A stretch of DNA of 64,000 bases from Anaerococcus obesiensis ph10 (GTDB taxonomy: Bacteria > Bacillota > Clostridia > Tissierellales > Peptoniphilaceae), in NCBI RefSeq assembly GCF_000311745.1, contig NZ_HE978533.1, forward strand, positions 130,638 to 194,637, in the 5' to 3' direction. Positions 1-9,432 of this stretch are shown piece after piece (within the stretch, counting starts at the first letter, position 1; every line of letters begins with the position of its first letter). The notes under the pieces were generated by a model. It saw only the letters and a list, made by a program, of their open reading frames with translations. It was not told the DNA's origin and made no database searches. The position numbers and the translations under genes were made by a program.

Positions 1-109
1 CTTGCAAAAATGCTGGATTAAGTACGCTCACAAAACATATCAAAATAAGTAAGGCAACTATTGTCCCTAAATTTTGATTTTCTTTAAATCGATTTTTTAT
101 ATTACTCAT
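1..109 (-). CDS. rbsC: Ribose ABC transporter permease RbsC, N-terminal part (runs off left edge)
   Basis: Only the first 36 codons are in the window. The ATG at 107-109 overlaps the rbsA stop as ATGA, and an AGGAGG ribosome-binding site lies just upstream inside rbsA. The visible protein has a short polar, basic N-terminus followed by a hydrophobic stretch (GTIVALLILICFVSVLNP), typical of RbsC/AraH-type sugar permeases. RbsC forms the membrane channel of the ribose importer with RbsA. The assignment rests mostly on operon position, because the body of the protein lies outside the window. Confidence 0.8.
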   Translation of the reverse strand, partial: MSNIKNRFKENQNLGTIVALLILICFVSVLNPAFLQ

Positions 110-1587
110 AACCTTCCTCCTGTTGCAAGGGTCATTATTTTTTCTTGGCTAGCATCTTTCTTTAAAAGTTCTCCTTGTATTTTTCCTTCATGAATTACAT
201 AAATTCTATTTGATAAACTTATAAGCTCTGGCAAATCGCTTGATATAAGTATAATTGAAACTCCCTTATTAGTAAGGTCTTTTATTAAATCATAAATTTC
301 TCTTTTTGCCCCTACATCAACGCCCTTGGTTGGCTCATCAAGGATTAATATTTCTGGACCAATCGCATACCATTTTGCAAAAACTACTTTTTGTTGATTA
401 CCTCCAGATAAATCGCTAATTTTGCTTTCTGATGATTGGGTCTTAACTTTAAAACTATCTACCAAATTATCTGAAAGATTTTTTTCTTTTGCTTTATCTA
501 TAAAAGAATTTTTTGAAAATTTGTCAAAATTTAACAGAGAAATATTTTCTCTAATTGATTCATCAAGAATCAATCCTTCTTCTTGCCTATTTTCTGTTAC
601 AAATCCAATTTTATTTTTTATTGCATCTGCTGGATTTTTTATTTCTATTTTTTTACCATCTATAAATACTTCTCCACTATCTTTAGGATCAAGTCCAAAT
701 ACTGATCTCATAATCTCTGTTCTTCCTGCTCCCATAAGCCCAGAAATACCAAGGACTTCTCCTTTTTTTGCTTTTATATTTATATCTTTAAAAAATCCTT
801 CTCTATTAAAATTTTTAAGCTCTATCTTTACATCAGAAATTTCAGCATCCATTTCAGGATAAAAATCTCCAATATCACGACCTACCATATAAGAAACAAC
901 TTCTCTTTCATCAGTCTTATTAGTATCCATTACTGATACGGATTTTCCATCTCTCATTACTGTAATCTTATTAGTTAATGAAAAAATTTCTTCCATTCTA
1001 TGAGAAATATATATCATAGAAACATTTTTATCTCTTAGTCTTTTTATTAGCTTAAATAATTTGTCAATTTCATTATTTGTAAGTGCAGATGTTGGCTCAT
1101 CAAGAATTAGAACATTTACTTTATTTAAGTTAGCCTTTGCTATTTCCATCATCTGTCTTTGCCCAACTGAAAGTTCAGAAACTTTTGTTTTTGGATTTAT
1201 ATCTAAATCAAATCTTTCAAGAAGTTCTATACATTTTTTTCTCATTTTTGCCTTATCAAGAAAAATTCCATTTTTTATTTCATTATTCATAAAGATATTA
1301 TCCATAACTGTAAGCTCTGGCCAATCAGATAATTCTTGGTGGATAAAACTTATTCCATATTTTTTGGCTACATTTGTATCACTTATGTCAACTTCTTTGC
1401 CATCAATTAAAATTTCTCCCTTATCTTTAGATAAAACTCCCGACAAAATATTCATCAAAGTAGATTTTCCTGCTCCATTTTCTCCTACCAAAGCATGAAT
1501 TTCTCCATCATTTAAGGTAAAATCCACTCCTTTTAAAACATCATTTTTACCAAAAGACTTGTAAATATCTTTCATTTCAATTTTCAT
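106..1587 (-). CDS. rbsA: Ribose import ATP-binding protein RbsA (double ABC domain)
   Basis: A 493-residue double ATPase that energises ribose uptake through RbsC. The first domain has Walker A GENGAGKST (about residues 36-44), signature LSVGQRQ and Walker B VLILDEPTSAL. The second domain has the family's degenerate Walker A (GLMGAGRTE near 285), signature LSGGNQQK and ILILDEPTKGVD. The length matches RbsA/MglA proteins. It lies 9 bp after rbsD and overlaps rbsC by 4 bp, so it is translated within the rbs operon. Sugar specificity comes from the adjoining rbsK and rbsD. Confidence 0.95.
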   Translation of the reverse strand: MKIEMKDIYKSFGKNDVLKGVDFTLNDGEIHALVGENGAGKSTLMNILSGVLSKDKGEILIDGKEVDISDTNVAKKYGISFIHQELSDWPELTVMDNIFMNNEIKNGIFLDKAKMRKKCIELLERFDLDINPKTKVSELSVGQRQMMEIAKANLNKVNVLILDEPTSALTNNEIDKLFKLIKRLRDKNVSMIYISHRMEEIFSLTNKITVMRDGKSVSVMDTNKTDEREVVSYMVGRDIGDFYPEMDAEISDVKIELKNFNREGFFKDINIKAKKGEVLGISGLMGAGRTEIMRSVFGLDPKDSGEVFIDGKKIEIKNPADAIKNKIGFVTENRQEEGLILDESIRENISLLNFDKFSKNSFIDKAKEKNLSDNLVDSFKVKTQSSESKISDLSGGNQQKVVFAKWYAIGPEILILDEPTKGVDVGAKREIYDLIKDLTNKGVSIILISSDLPELISLSNRIYVIHEGKIQGELLKKDASQEKIMTLATGGRL

Positions 1588-1596
1588 AAAATCCTC

Positions 1597-1989
1597 CTAA
1601 AAGATATTCTTTGACCTTAAAATTATATTTGAATAAGGTGTATTTTCTCCAGTCCTTATAACAAATTTAACGTCTTTTAATTTTTTCTTAAATTCTTCAT
1701 GAGATATATATTCGCATTCAATATCTGGCAAAAGTTTTTTAATATTTTCTTCTTGACTTGGATTTTTTTCTTTGATTTCTTTTGCCAAATAATAATATTC
1801 GCAACCAAAATCACTAAGCAGAATTTCTAAAACATCTATAAACTTAGGTTCGCCAAGTTTAAGTGCTAAGTCAATCTTTTTGTCAGAATCAATTGGAAGA
1901 CCACAATCTCCAACAGCTATTAGGTCTGTGTGTCCCAAATCAGAAAGTCTTTTTGAAATTTCGCTATTTAATATTCCTTTTTCTTTCAT
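1597..1989 (-). CDS. rbsD: D-ribose pyranase RbsD
   Basis: A 130-residue cytoplasmic protein that interconverts pyranose and furanose forms of ribose so that RbsK can phosphorylate it. Family features are the N-terminal KGILNSEISKRLSDLGHTD with its conserved His, the following GDCGLPI, and the C-terminal RTGENTPYSNIIL. The length is normal for RbsD. The ATG overlaps the rbsK stop by 4 bp (ATGA), so translation is probably coupled. It sits between ribokinase and the transporter ATPase, as in many Firmicutes. Confidence 0.95.
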   Translation of the reverse strand: MKEKGILNSEISKRLSDLGHTDLIAVGDCGLPIDSDKKIDLALKLGEPKFIDVLEILLSDFGCEYYYLAKEIKEKNPSQEENIKKLLPDIECEYISHEEFKKKLKDVKFVIRTGENTPYSNIILRSKNIF

Positions 1990-2879
1990 ACATTCTTCCT
2001 TTCAAATTCTTTTACATCACAAAGGCTTGGAATAGATATGCTAGCCCCGCTTTTTGTTACAGAAAGAGCTGACGCTAGGCTTGCAAACTTCAAAGAATCT
2101 CTTACACTTTTTCCTTGATAAAAATATGATACGAAAAATCCTGTAAAAGTATCTCCAGCTCCTGTGCTGTCAACAGATTCAACTTTTATTCCTTCTTGTT
2201 TAATTTTTTCATCTTTATTTACAAAAATTGATCCTTTACTTCCAACAGTTACAATCAAATTTATATTTTTATAAGTTGATGTAAAATAATCAATGCTCTC
2301 ATCCACACTATTTTTATTTGCTATATTCTTTGCCTCTATTTCATTTACCAAAAGCAAATCTATTTTATTAAAATCAAATTCTTTTATCTCATCTGTTATT
2401 GGAGAAGGATTTAAGACTATTTTCATTCCCTTTTCATAGGCCTTATCTATCAAATATTTCATAGAGCTTATTTCATTTTGCAAAAGCAAAATGTCATCTT
2501 TATCAAAATTATCCAAAACTTCATCTATAAATTTTTTGTCATTATCAAAATTTGCTCCCTTGTAGAGAACTATGGAATTTTCTCCCCTATCATCTACTTG
2601 GATAATCGCATTTCCAGTTAATTTGTCAGATTTTTTTATATACTTTGTATTTATATTCTCACTTTTTAAATAATCAATAAGAAAAACACCATCATCTCCT
2701 ACGCTTCCTGCGTGATATACATTTTCAAAACTTTTGCTAAGAGCAACAGATTGATTAAGTCCCTTTCCACCTGGTCTTTTTTCAATGCTTTTTGCACTTA
2801 TAGTTTCTCCTGGCTTTACAATATTTTCTACTCTAAAAAATATATCAATATTTAAAGAACCAAAATTTAGTATTTTCAT
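1986..2879 (-). CDS. rbsK: Ribokinase RbsK (PfkB family)
   Basis: A 297-residue PfkB-family kinase that makes ribose 5-phosphate from ribose and ATP. The N-terminal substrate signature GGKGLNQSVAL is present, as is the C-terminal ATP/anion-hole motif DSTGAGDTFTG with the catalytic Asp (about residues 239-249). The start ATG overlaps the rbsR stop as TAATG. Its neighbours (LacI-type regulator before, rbsD and rbsA after) favour ribose over other PfkB substrates. Nothing in the sequence looks damaged. Confidence 0.94.
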   Translation of the reverse strand: MKILNFGSLNIDIFFRVENIVKPGETISAKSIEKRPGGKGLNQSVALSKSFENVYHAGSVGDDGVFLIDYLKSENINTKYIKKSDKLTGNAIIQVDDRGENSIVLYKGANFDNDKKFIDEVLDNFDKDDILLLQNEISSMKYLIDKAYEKGMKIVLNPSPITDEIKEFDFNKIDLLLVNEIEAKNIANKNSVDESIDYFTSTYKNINLIVTVGSKGSIFVNKDEKIKQEGIKVESVDSTGAGDTFTGFFVSYFYQGKSVRDSLKFASLASALSVTKSGASISIPSLCDVKEFERKNV

Positions 2880-3868
2880 TATTTTTTACCTACACTTTCT
2901 CCACAAGCCACAAAAGGCTCTACCATAACTTTTTTATTATTTTTTCTTCCATTTATCAAATCATCCGCCATTTCAATAGAAGATTTTGCTATCATTTCCA
3001 AATTTTGGTCAATTGATGTTAATTTTGGACTAATTAAATTATTTAAAAATAAATTATCATAACTTATCAAAGAAATATCTCTTGGAACTTTTATTTTGTT
3101 TTCATCAAAATATTTCAAAAGTCCGTATGAAGACATATCAGCAAAAGAAAAAATAGCATCAACTTTTTTTTCTAAAAAAATTTTTCCAGCCTTGTAACCA
3201 CCTTTATAAGAATAATCCCCATGAATTATATTTGAAGAATCAATATAAATATCATTATTCATAGCAGCTTTTATGGCACCAGATAATCTTCTTGAAGAAT
3301 TTGCAGTAGACCTTGGACCTATTAAAAGCCCAATATTTTTAAATCCTCTATCAATTAAATATTGCATGCCCAAAAATCCACCTTTTTCATTATTGCCAGT
3401 AACTATGTGAGTTTTTCTATCATCAAAATCAACCTCATCCAAAAAAATAATATTATTTTTTCTTACTAGCTCGTCGTCTAAATCTTTCATATTTCTATCA
3501 ACTAGCAAAGATGCTCCAATAACATTGCTAGTAATCATATTAATAAATTCTTGCTTTTTAATATTTTTATTATTAGTATTGTGAATGTACAAAAAATAAG
3601 AATATTTTTCTGCATAATAAGTAAGATTTTTAACTAACAAAGAAAAAAAAGGATTGGAAATATCTGGAATAAGAGCCATAATCACATTGCTTTTTTTACT
3701 AGCAAGAGCTTTGGCAAAATTATTTGGATTATAACTAAGAGTATTTGCCGCTTCAATTACTTTTTTTCTAGTTGCATCCGATATTTTGTTGTTAGTATTA
3801 TTCAAAACCATAGAAACTGTTGTAATAGATACTCCAGCAAGTTTTGCTACATCTTTTATATTCGCCAT
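2879..3868 (-). CDS. rbsR: LacI-family ribose operon repressor RbsR
   Basis: A 329-residue LacI/GalR regulator. The N-terminal helix-turn-helix is IKDVAKLAGVSITTVSMVLN (about residues 4-23), followed by the hinge helix (NPNNFAKALASKK) and a periplasmic-binding-like effector domain. It is the first gene of the rbs operon. A perfect 14-bp palindrome just upstream (3879-3892) is the likely self-operator, so the protein probably represses its own operon until ribose or ribose 5-phosphate is present. Effector identity is inferred from the neighbouring genes. Confidence 0.9.
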   Translation of the reverse strand: MANIKDVAKLAGVSITTVSMVLNNTNNKISDATRKKVIEAANTLSYNPNNFAKALASKKSNVIMALIPDISNPFFSLLVKNLTYYAEKYSYFLYIHNTNNKNIKKQEFINMITSNVIGASLLVDRNMKDLDDELVRKNNIIFLDEVDFDDRKTHIVTGNNEKGGFLGMQYLIDRGFKNIGLLIGPRSTANSSRRLSGAIKAAMNNDIYIDSSNIIHGDYSYKGGYKAGKIFLEKKVDAIFSFADMSSYGLLKYFDENKIKVPRDISLISYDNLFLNNLISPKLTSIDQNLEMIAKSSIEMADDLINGRKNNKKVMVEPFVACGESVGKK

Positions 3869-3878
3869 ATCGACCTCG

Positions 3879-3892
3879 TTAAAACGTTTTAA
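3879..3892. promoter_or_regulatory. rbsO: LacI-type operator of the rbs operon
   Basis: TTAAAACGTTTTAA is a perfect 14-bp palindrome with the central CG typical of LacI/GalR (and CcpA cre) sites. It lies 11 bp upstream of rbsR and spans the predicted transcription start, where a bound repressor would block transcription. Confidence 0.8.
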
Positions 3893-3900
3893 TTAACTAT

Positions 3901-3929
3901 AATATATTCTTTTATTAAGGCTTTGTCAA
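3901..3929 (-). promoter_or_regulatory. Sigma-A promoter of the rbs operon
   Basis: Read on the minus strand, TTGACA is followed by 17 nt and TATATT. Initiation would fall near 3894, at the edge of the operator palindrome. Confidence 0.75.
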
Positions 3930-4073
3930 TAGATTTTTTTCTACCTATTAAAAAAAATATGAAAATATTTAGCAAATTATTCTATAAGTATTTTTATAAG
4001 TAAATAAAAATTTTTTTCGATTGTTTTTGAAATTTTTTAGCTTTAATCCTTTTAAAAAAATTATTTTTCAATT

Positions 4074-4118
4074 AAAAAATCGCACTGAAAATATTTTATT
4101 TTTATCAATGCGATTTTT
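4074..4118 (-). terminator. Intrinsic terminator downstream of radA
   Basis: A hairpin with arms AAAATCGCA-T-TGA and TCA-G-TGCGATTTT (minus strand) is followed by a T run. It begins 12 bp past the radA stop. The loop is long, about 16 nt. Confidence 0.65.
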
Positions 4119-4129
4119 ATAAATAATTT

Positions 4130-5503
4130 TTATTTGGAAAAAACATCTGAAATTACTTCTTTTATATTTTTCATCTCTTTTATTTCTAAATTTTTATATT
4201 CTTTTTTATCTATTGAACATTTTCCTATATAGGCTTTTTTGTAGCCTAGTCTTTCTATCTCTTTTAGTCTGGATTTTATTTGCGGAACTTTTTTAAGCTC
4301 TCCTGTAAGTCCTACTTCTGCTATAAAAACTGTTTTGTTATCGACTGGTTTTTTTAAATATGATGAGGCAATTGAAATCATTATGGCAAGATTTACTGAT
4401 TGCTCTCTAATTTTTAGTCCGCCTGTTGCTTTTATTATTACATTTTCGTCAAATAGATTAATTCCTGCTCTTTCTTGTAAAATTGAAATCAAAGTATTTA
4501 AGTCATCTTTTCTCAAACTATCGCCGATTCTTTGGGGATAGGGCATAAATGATTTTGAAACCAAGGATTCTATTTCAATTTCCAAAAGCCTACTGCCTTC
4601 TTTCATAACAGAAATTGCTGATCCTTCAATTCCCGAATCTCTTTCTGTAATAAAATATTCCGACGGATTTGTAATTTCGATTAGACCTTCTTCTTGCATG
4701 GAAAATAATCCGACTTCGCCCGTTGGTCCAAACCTATTTTTTGTACTCGTCAAAAGCCTAAGGTCATCTTCGCTTTCTCCATCTAAAACTAAAACCGTAT
4801 CTACCAAATGCTCCAAGGTTCTAAGCCCTGCCATTTCTCCTGATTTATTCATGTGGCCTACCATAATAAAGGCTCTTTTTTTCTCAGGATTTTTTGCAAG
4901 GTCAACGCATTTATTTGCGCATTCAATAGTTTGGGTAGGAGAACCTTGTTTGTTATCAAATTCGTTTAGAAAAAATGTTTGAATTGAATCTAAAATTACA
5001 ATATCGGCATCTTTTTTCTTTATTTCAATTTCTGCAAGATCCATTGAATTTGTTGATAAAATCCAAATATTTTTTGAAATTTCTCCAATAATTCTATCAG
5101 CTCTTGCTTTTATTTGAGATTCACTTTCTTCTCCAGAAACATACATTACCTTAAAACCATCTTTCGCATAAGACGAAGACAACTCTAAAAGCAAAGTAGA
5201 TTTTCCAGCTCCAGGTCTTGCTGTCAAAATTGAAACAGAATCTCTTACAAGTCCTCCGCCAATCGCCCTATCAAATTCGTCAAAAGAAGATTTTATTCTT
5301 TCAAACTCATCAAGTTTTACTTCTTTTAATAGCCTTGCCTCATTTTCAAAATCAAGGGAATTTTCTTTTGATGATGTCCTTTCGTTTTTTATAGTTTTTT
5401 CAATTAAAGTTCCCCATTTGCCACATTCTGGGCATTGACCTGCCCAAACATTTTGAACGTGACCACAATTTTTACATTCAAAAGCTCTTTTAAGCTTTGC
5501 CAT
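4130..5503 (-). CDS. radA: DNA repair protein RadA (Sms)
   Basis: A 457-residue RecA-like helicase that acts in branch migration and recombination repair. Order: N-terminal zinc finger CKNC...CPEC (about residues 8-26), RecA-type ATPase with Walker A ARPGAGKST, the RadA-specific KNRFG motif, and a C-terminal Lon-like domain (GEVGLTGELKKVPQIKSR). I chose the ATG at 5501-5503. An upstream in-frame GTG lies inside the ribosome-binding site AGGTGAG. The gene overlaps the end of gshA by 14 bp, so the two are probably co-transcribed. Confidence 0.94.
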   Translation of the reverse strand: MAKLKRAFECKNCGHVQNVWAGQCPECGKWGTLIEKTIKNERTSSKENSLDFENEARLLKEVKLDEFERIKSSFDEFDRAIGGGLVRDSVSILTARPGAGKSTLLLELSSSYAKDGFKVMYVSGEESESQIKARADRIIGEISKNIWILSTNSMDLAEIEIKKKDADIVILDSIQTFFLNEFDNKQGSPTQTIECANKCVDLAKNPEKKRAFIMVGHMNKSGEMAGLRTLEHLVDTVLVLDGESEDDLRLLTSTKNRFGPTGEVGLFSMQEEGLIEITNPSEYFITERDSGIEGSAISVMKEGSRLLEIEIESLVSKSFMPYPQRIGDSLRKDDLNTLISILQERAGINLFDENVIIKATGGLKIREQSVNLAIMISIASSYLKKPVDNKTVFIAEVGLTGELKKVPQIKSRLKEIERLGYKKAYIGKCSIDKKEYKNLEIKEMKNIKEVISDVFSK

Positions 5504-6806
5504 TAATCTCACCTAGGACATAATTTACAGAAAATTGCTCGCAAGCTTTTTTTGGATCTTCCTTATAAATTTTTTCAAATTTATCTCTCAAAGTTTCCTT
5601 TTCATCAATTAATTTTTCAATACAAGAAAGATAAGTTTTCTCCTGACAGCTAAGTCCAGCTTTTGCTAAAGAAATAAAATATCTTATCCATTCACAAATA
5701 GTTTTCCCCTCATATTTTGCATCAAAGCCGTGCTCTTTTGCATCCATTTTTAATTTTTGACAAGAATCATAAGTCATATTTTTAAAATCTTCTCTCAATT
5801 TATTTAGATTTTCTTCATTATAAAATAAACCCTTGATTAAGGCTGGAAAAGAAAGATTGTATGGATAAGAAACTGCATCAGGCATCCTAATTTCTATATA
5901 TTTTTTAACCCTAACATCAGGAAAAACTATAGAAAGAGCGTGAAAAATAATCTCATCAGAAAAATCTTTGTCCATTATTTTTTCAAATTTTGTATTCCCC
6001 TTATAAACATCTTGTCCATCTTCATGAACAAAAATTATATCAGTGTTTAAAATTTTTTCTGCATATTTTTCATAAGACATATCATCATCAAAGGCAAAAT
6101 CATAAACGCCCGTCCTATTTTTGTCACAATATTCCCAAATTTCTTGGCGAAGATTTTTATTTTCATAAGGCTTTCCTTGGAAAATATAGGCATTGTCATA
6201 AAGAGTGTACATAAAAGGTGCAAGAGCATTTGCTACAAAAAATTTCTTTTTAAAATCTTTTTCATCTGAAAAATCTATGGCAGATTGAACACTTGCAGTT
6301 CCTCTCATCATATTTAAAGCATATTTTCCACCAAATTCAGTAAAATATTTTTGCATATATTTATACCTATCTTTTGGAATAATATTCAAATCCATTATTT
6401 TTGATTTTGGATGATAGCCCAAGGTTTCAAGATATTGATTTTTTTCATCAAAAATCGGAACAATTTCTCCCATAATTTTTTTATAAGACTTATCCAAATC
6501 ATTTATATTTTTTTTAGCATCAATTGCAAGTTCAAATTGACCAGCAGGTTCAAGATTTACAGCAATATCTTCTTTTCTAAGTCCAAGAATATATCCATCT
6601 TCCTCGTTTGTCACAGAAAAACCCATACCCTTTAAATCTTTCAAAGTACTGCCCACGCCCTTTTCTCCAAAATAATCATAAGAAAAAAGCTCATCTTTAT
6701 CTATAACAAAATGCTCCATTTCTAGACCAATTTTAAAATTTTCCTTTTGGCTTTCGCCAGATTTTATATATTCAACAATTTTATCTTTTTTTTCTTGATA
6801 ATTCAC
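5490..6806 (-). CDS. gshA: Glutamate-cysteine ligase (GCS2-type)
   Basis: A protein of about 438 residues resembling GCS2-family gamma-glutamylcysteine synthetases, which join glutamate and cysteine using ATP. Visible family features are the N-terminal acidic KIGLEMEHFVID (metal/glutamate site), RGTASVQSAIDFS in the middle and KYIEIRMPDAVSYPY towards the C-terminus. The start is a GTG at 6804-6806, 6 nt after a GGAGG site; a GTG four codons upstream would lie on that site. No glutathione synthetase is seen nearby, so the product may be gamma-glutamylcysteine itself. Coupling to radA is through overlap. Confidence 0.82.
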   Translation of the reverse strand: MNYQEKKDKIVEYIKSGESQKENFKIGLEMEHFVIDKDELFSYDYFGEKGVGSTLKDLKGMGFSVTNEEDGYILGLRKEDIAVNLEPAGQFELAIDAKKNINDLDKSYKKIMGEIVPIFDEKNQYLETLGYHPKSKIMDLNIIPKDRYKYMQKYFTEFGGKYALNMMRGTASVQSAIDFSDEKDFKKKFFVANALAPFMYTLYDNAYIFQGKPYENKNLRQEIWEYCDKNRTGVYDFAFDDDMSYEKYAEKILNTDIIFVHEDGQDVYKGNTKFEKIMDKDFSDEIIFHALSIVFPDVRVKKYIEIRMPDAVSYPYNLSFPALIKGLFYNEENLNKLREDFKNMTYDSCQKLKMDAKEHGFDAKYEGKTICEWIRYFISLAKAGLSCQEKTYLSCIEKLIDEKETLRDKFEKIYKEDPKKACEQFSVNYVLGEINGKA

Positions 6807-7029
6807 GACATCCTCCACTTTCTAGACATTTTTCTATTCTTAATATACCCTTTTTACTTTAATAATAAATTTGCTTATATTTAATTTAATAATCTTATCA
6901 AAAGCAAAATAATTTTAAATATTTTATCTTTTTCTTGTAAATGTATATAATATAATTAAGAAAATTTAAAAATCCTTACGTGATTATATTTAATAAAAAT
7001 ATAATTTAAATAGTAAAAAAGGAGGAGAT

Positions 7030-7887
7030 ATGAAAAAGAAATTAGCACTAATTTTTACTATGGCTTTAATCTTTTCATCTTGTAGCGGAAAAATTATAAA
7101 AAATAATCAAAAAGAACCTGAAACAAAAAGCCAAACAAAAGAAACTCAAAAATTAGAAGAAGATAATTCAAACGAAAAAGTTTCTCAAAAAACAGAAAAA
7201 GACAATGTAGATAAAAAAATCGCAAAAGATAAGACAGACCAAAACGAAAATCAAGAAACAAATACTACCAATAATCAAAATAATTCAGAAAACAAAACTC
7301 AAACTGTACCAACTCCTAGCCAAAAAAAATCTTATGTAACATTTACAAATCCCGACCTATCAGACAATTCTAATAATTATCCTGAAGTTTTAAACGATTT
7401 AAATGGAAAAGAATTTCGATTTTCATCTGGAGCTGGCGGCTGGTGGACTATATTAAATTTTACAGAAAATGGCAATTTTACAGGTGTCTATAAAGATTAT
7501 GATGCTGAGAGTGTAGCTGTTTGTGAATTTAATGGAAAATTCTCAATTGATTCAAAAGTAGATGAAACTTCCTATACTTTAAGACTTGATAGAGCAGAAA
7601 TAAATAGTCCAGTAAATACTGAAGAAGTTCAAAATATTGATGGACAGGATATGACAGTAAAATATGTCGATCTTCCTTACGGATTTGAAGCAAGTGATGA
7701 AAAAATTCATTCTTTCCAAGATAAATTTACCTTATATCTTCCTTTAAGAAAAAGATCAGAAATGAGTGATGATGTAAACTACTGGTTAGATATAACTATT
7801 AATCCATTTATAGAAAAAGACATAAGCAGAGTTTACATACTTGTAAACGAAATAAATCAATTTCCTTTCAGGGAACAAGTAAAATAA
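7030..7887 (+). CDS. Lipoprotein of unknown function
   Basis: A 285-residue predicted lipoprotein. The signal peptide MKKKLALIFTMALIFSSC ends in a lipobox with the lipid-accepting Cys at residue 18. Residues 25-100 are a Lys/Glu/Gln/Asn-rich low-complexity spacer, presumably crossing the cell wall. The rest looks like a beta-rich globular domain beginning around YVTFTNPDLSDNS. I do not recognise a family. A strong AAGGAGGAG site precedes the ATG. The stop overlaps the ogt start as TAATG. Confidence 0.8.
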   Translation: MKKKLALIFTMALIFSSCSGKIIKNNQKEPETKSQTKETQKLEEDNSNEKVSQKTEKDNVDKKIAKDKTDQNENQETNTTNNQNNSENKTQTVPTPSQKKSYVTFTNPDLSDNSNNYPEVLNDLNGKEFRFSSGAGGWWTILNFTENGNFTGVYKDYDAESVAVCEFNGKFSIDSKVDETSYTLRLDRAEINSPVNTEEVQNIDGQDMTVKYVDLPYGFEASDEKIHSFQDKFTLYLPLRKRSEMSDDVNYWLDITINPFIEKDISRVYILVNEINQFPFREQVK

Positions 7888-8326
7888 TGAAAGCATATTA
7901 TAAAAAAGATAAATTTATTTTTGAAATTGAATATAATGAAAAAATTGAAAAAATTGCTTTGGTTGATGAAGAAAAGTCTGGCAAAGAATCTTTTATTTCA
8001 GATTTTTCTTTTGAAGAAATTTCTGCCTTTCTTGATGGGAATTTAAAAAAATTTTCATTTGAAATAAATCCTCAAGGGACAGATTTTCAAAAAAAAGTTT
8101 GGAGAGAAATTGAAAAAATCCCTTATGGAAAGACTATAACATACAAAGAAATTGGCGAAAAAATAAATTCTAAGGCCTACCAAGCTATTGGCTCTGCTTG
8201 TGGGAAAAATCCAATTTTGTTGAGAATTCCCTGCCACAGAGTTGTAGGAAAAAATAATTTGGGTGGATTTTTTATGGACTTGATTTAAAAAAATATTTAT
8301 TGGAGCTTGAAAAAAATAAAATATAA
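7887..8326 (+). pseudogene. ogt: Methylated-DNA-protein cysteine methyltransferase, frameshifted near C-terminus
   Basis: This protein repairs O6-alkylguanine by moving the alkyl group to its own Cys. The active site PCHRVVG is intact, as is the DNA-binding region (GTDFQKKVWREIEKIPYGKT). As written, the frame ends at 8288 after 133 residues, following GGFFMDLI. The T6 run at 8268-8273 is the break: with one more T the frame reads GGFFYGLDLKKYLLELEKNKI and stops at 8324-8326, the normal ending of the family. The catalytic core is therefore complete and only the C-terminal helix is lost. Sequencing error is as likely as mutation. Confidence 0.85.
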
Positions 8327-8348
8327 ATGAATTGTAATAGGAATTTTT

Positions 8349-8398
8349 CTTAGGAAATTTTAATAGCTTAGTCTTTTTAAAATTTCCTAAGATTTTTT
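8349..8398. terminator. Bidirectional intrinsic terminator
   Basis: A perfect 15-bp stem (CTTAGGAAATTTTAA and its complement, 8349-8363 with 8377-8391) is followed by T7 on the plus strand. It lies between the convergent ogt and oxidoreductase genes. Confidence 0.85.
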
Positions 8399-8430
8399 TC
8401 TTTTAATATTTCATAATTTTTTTCAAAAAT

Positions 8431-9432
8431 TTATTTACTACTTGGCTCTATCATATTGTAACAATCTCTGATTTTCCCAGTTTTTTTCAATTTTTCAAAC
8501 ATTTCCAAAACATCTTTTGACTCAAAAAGTCTTTTTTCAAAAGCATTGTAATCTTTTTTTTCAAAAATTTTCTTAAAATATTCAAATTCATAAAAATACA
8601 AATCTTTTTCTTTTTTTATATCAATAATTTCAAGCTTTCCATCTGAAAAACATTCAATTTTTTCTGCCTCTTGAATATTTCCCAAAACTTTTATATAGCC
8701 TTCTTCGCCTTGGATTATTATATAATTTTCACTTTTACTGTCTTTGGCATTGGTAAATGATACAGAAAAATCTCCATAAGAGATCAAACCTTGCCCTGCA
8801 ATATCAACGCCGTATGGATTTATATTTCCAAAATATGAATAATCTTTTCCTTTTCCAAAAAGTTCATAAATCAAATGCAAATTATAAATTCCAAGATCTG
8901 CCAAAGCTCCTGCCGAAAATTCGCTTTTAAAAATATTTTCAACAACTCCTTCTTTATATTTATCAAATCTTGATGAATATTGGGAATAATTAATCATACA
9001 AGTGGAAATTTTTCCGATTTTTCCCAAAAGATTTTTTAAAATCTCAAGGCTTGGCAAATATTTTATGGAAATCGCCTCAAACAAAAACAAATTTCTTTCT
9101 TTTGAAATTTTTATTAAATCATCAAGCTCTTTTGTATTGGTAAAAAATGGCTTTTCACAAATCACATTTTTATTTGCCAAAAGACACATTTTTGCCTGCT
9201 TATAATGCAAAGAATTTGGGCTTGCTATATAAGCAAAATCAATTTTTGGATCTTCAAGCATTTTTTTAAGATCATCAAAAGATTTTTCTGCCCCAAATTT
9301 TTCTTTCAAATAATCAGCCTTTTCAATAGACCTTGAATAGGCTCCATAATAATTATATCCGTCCATTTTTACCACAGTTTTCAAAACATTTTCAACTATA
9401 AAATTTGAACCTATGCTTACAAAGTTAATCAT
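8431..9432 (-). CDS. Gfo/Idh/MocA-family NAD(P)-dependent oxidoreductase
   Basis: A 333-residue protein with an N-terminal Rossmann domain (FVSIGSNFIVENVLKTV) and the family's EKP motif (VICEKPFFTN, about residues 94-103), whose Lys is usually catalytic. The C-terminal alpha/beta domain contains the usual ALADLGIYNLHL. Members oxidise or reduce sugars and related cyclic compounds; the substrate cannot be read from sequence. Its start overlaps the end of the next upstream gene (9425-10051) by 8 bp, so the two are transcribed together. Confidence 0.85.
   Translation of the reverse strand: MINFVSIGSNFIVENVLKTVVKMDGYNYYGAYSRSIEKADYLKEKFGAEKSFDDLKKMLEDPKIDFAYIASPNSLHYKQAKMCLLANKNVICEKPFFTNTKELDDLIKISKERNLFLFEAISIKYLPSLEILKNLLGKIGKISTCMINYSQYSSRFDKYKEGVVENIFKSEFSAGALADLGIYNLHLIYELFGKGKDYSYFGNINPYGVDIAGQGLISYGDFSVSFTNAKDSKSENYIIIQGEEGYIKVLGNIQEAEKIECFSDGKLEIIDIKKEKDLYFYEFEYFKKIFEKKDYNAFEKRLFESKDVLEMFEKLKKTGKIRDCYNMIEPSSK

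Noticed and set aside
422..1498. Plus-strand frames of about 145 codons antisense to rbsA
   Set aside because: The same shadow effect over a well-conserved ABC ATPase; no ribosome-binding sites.
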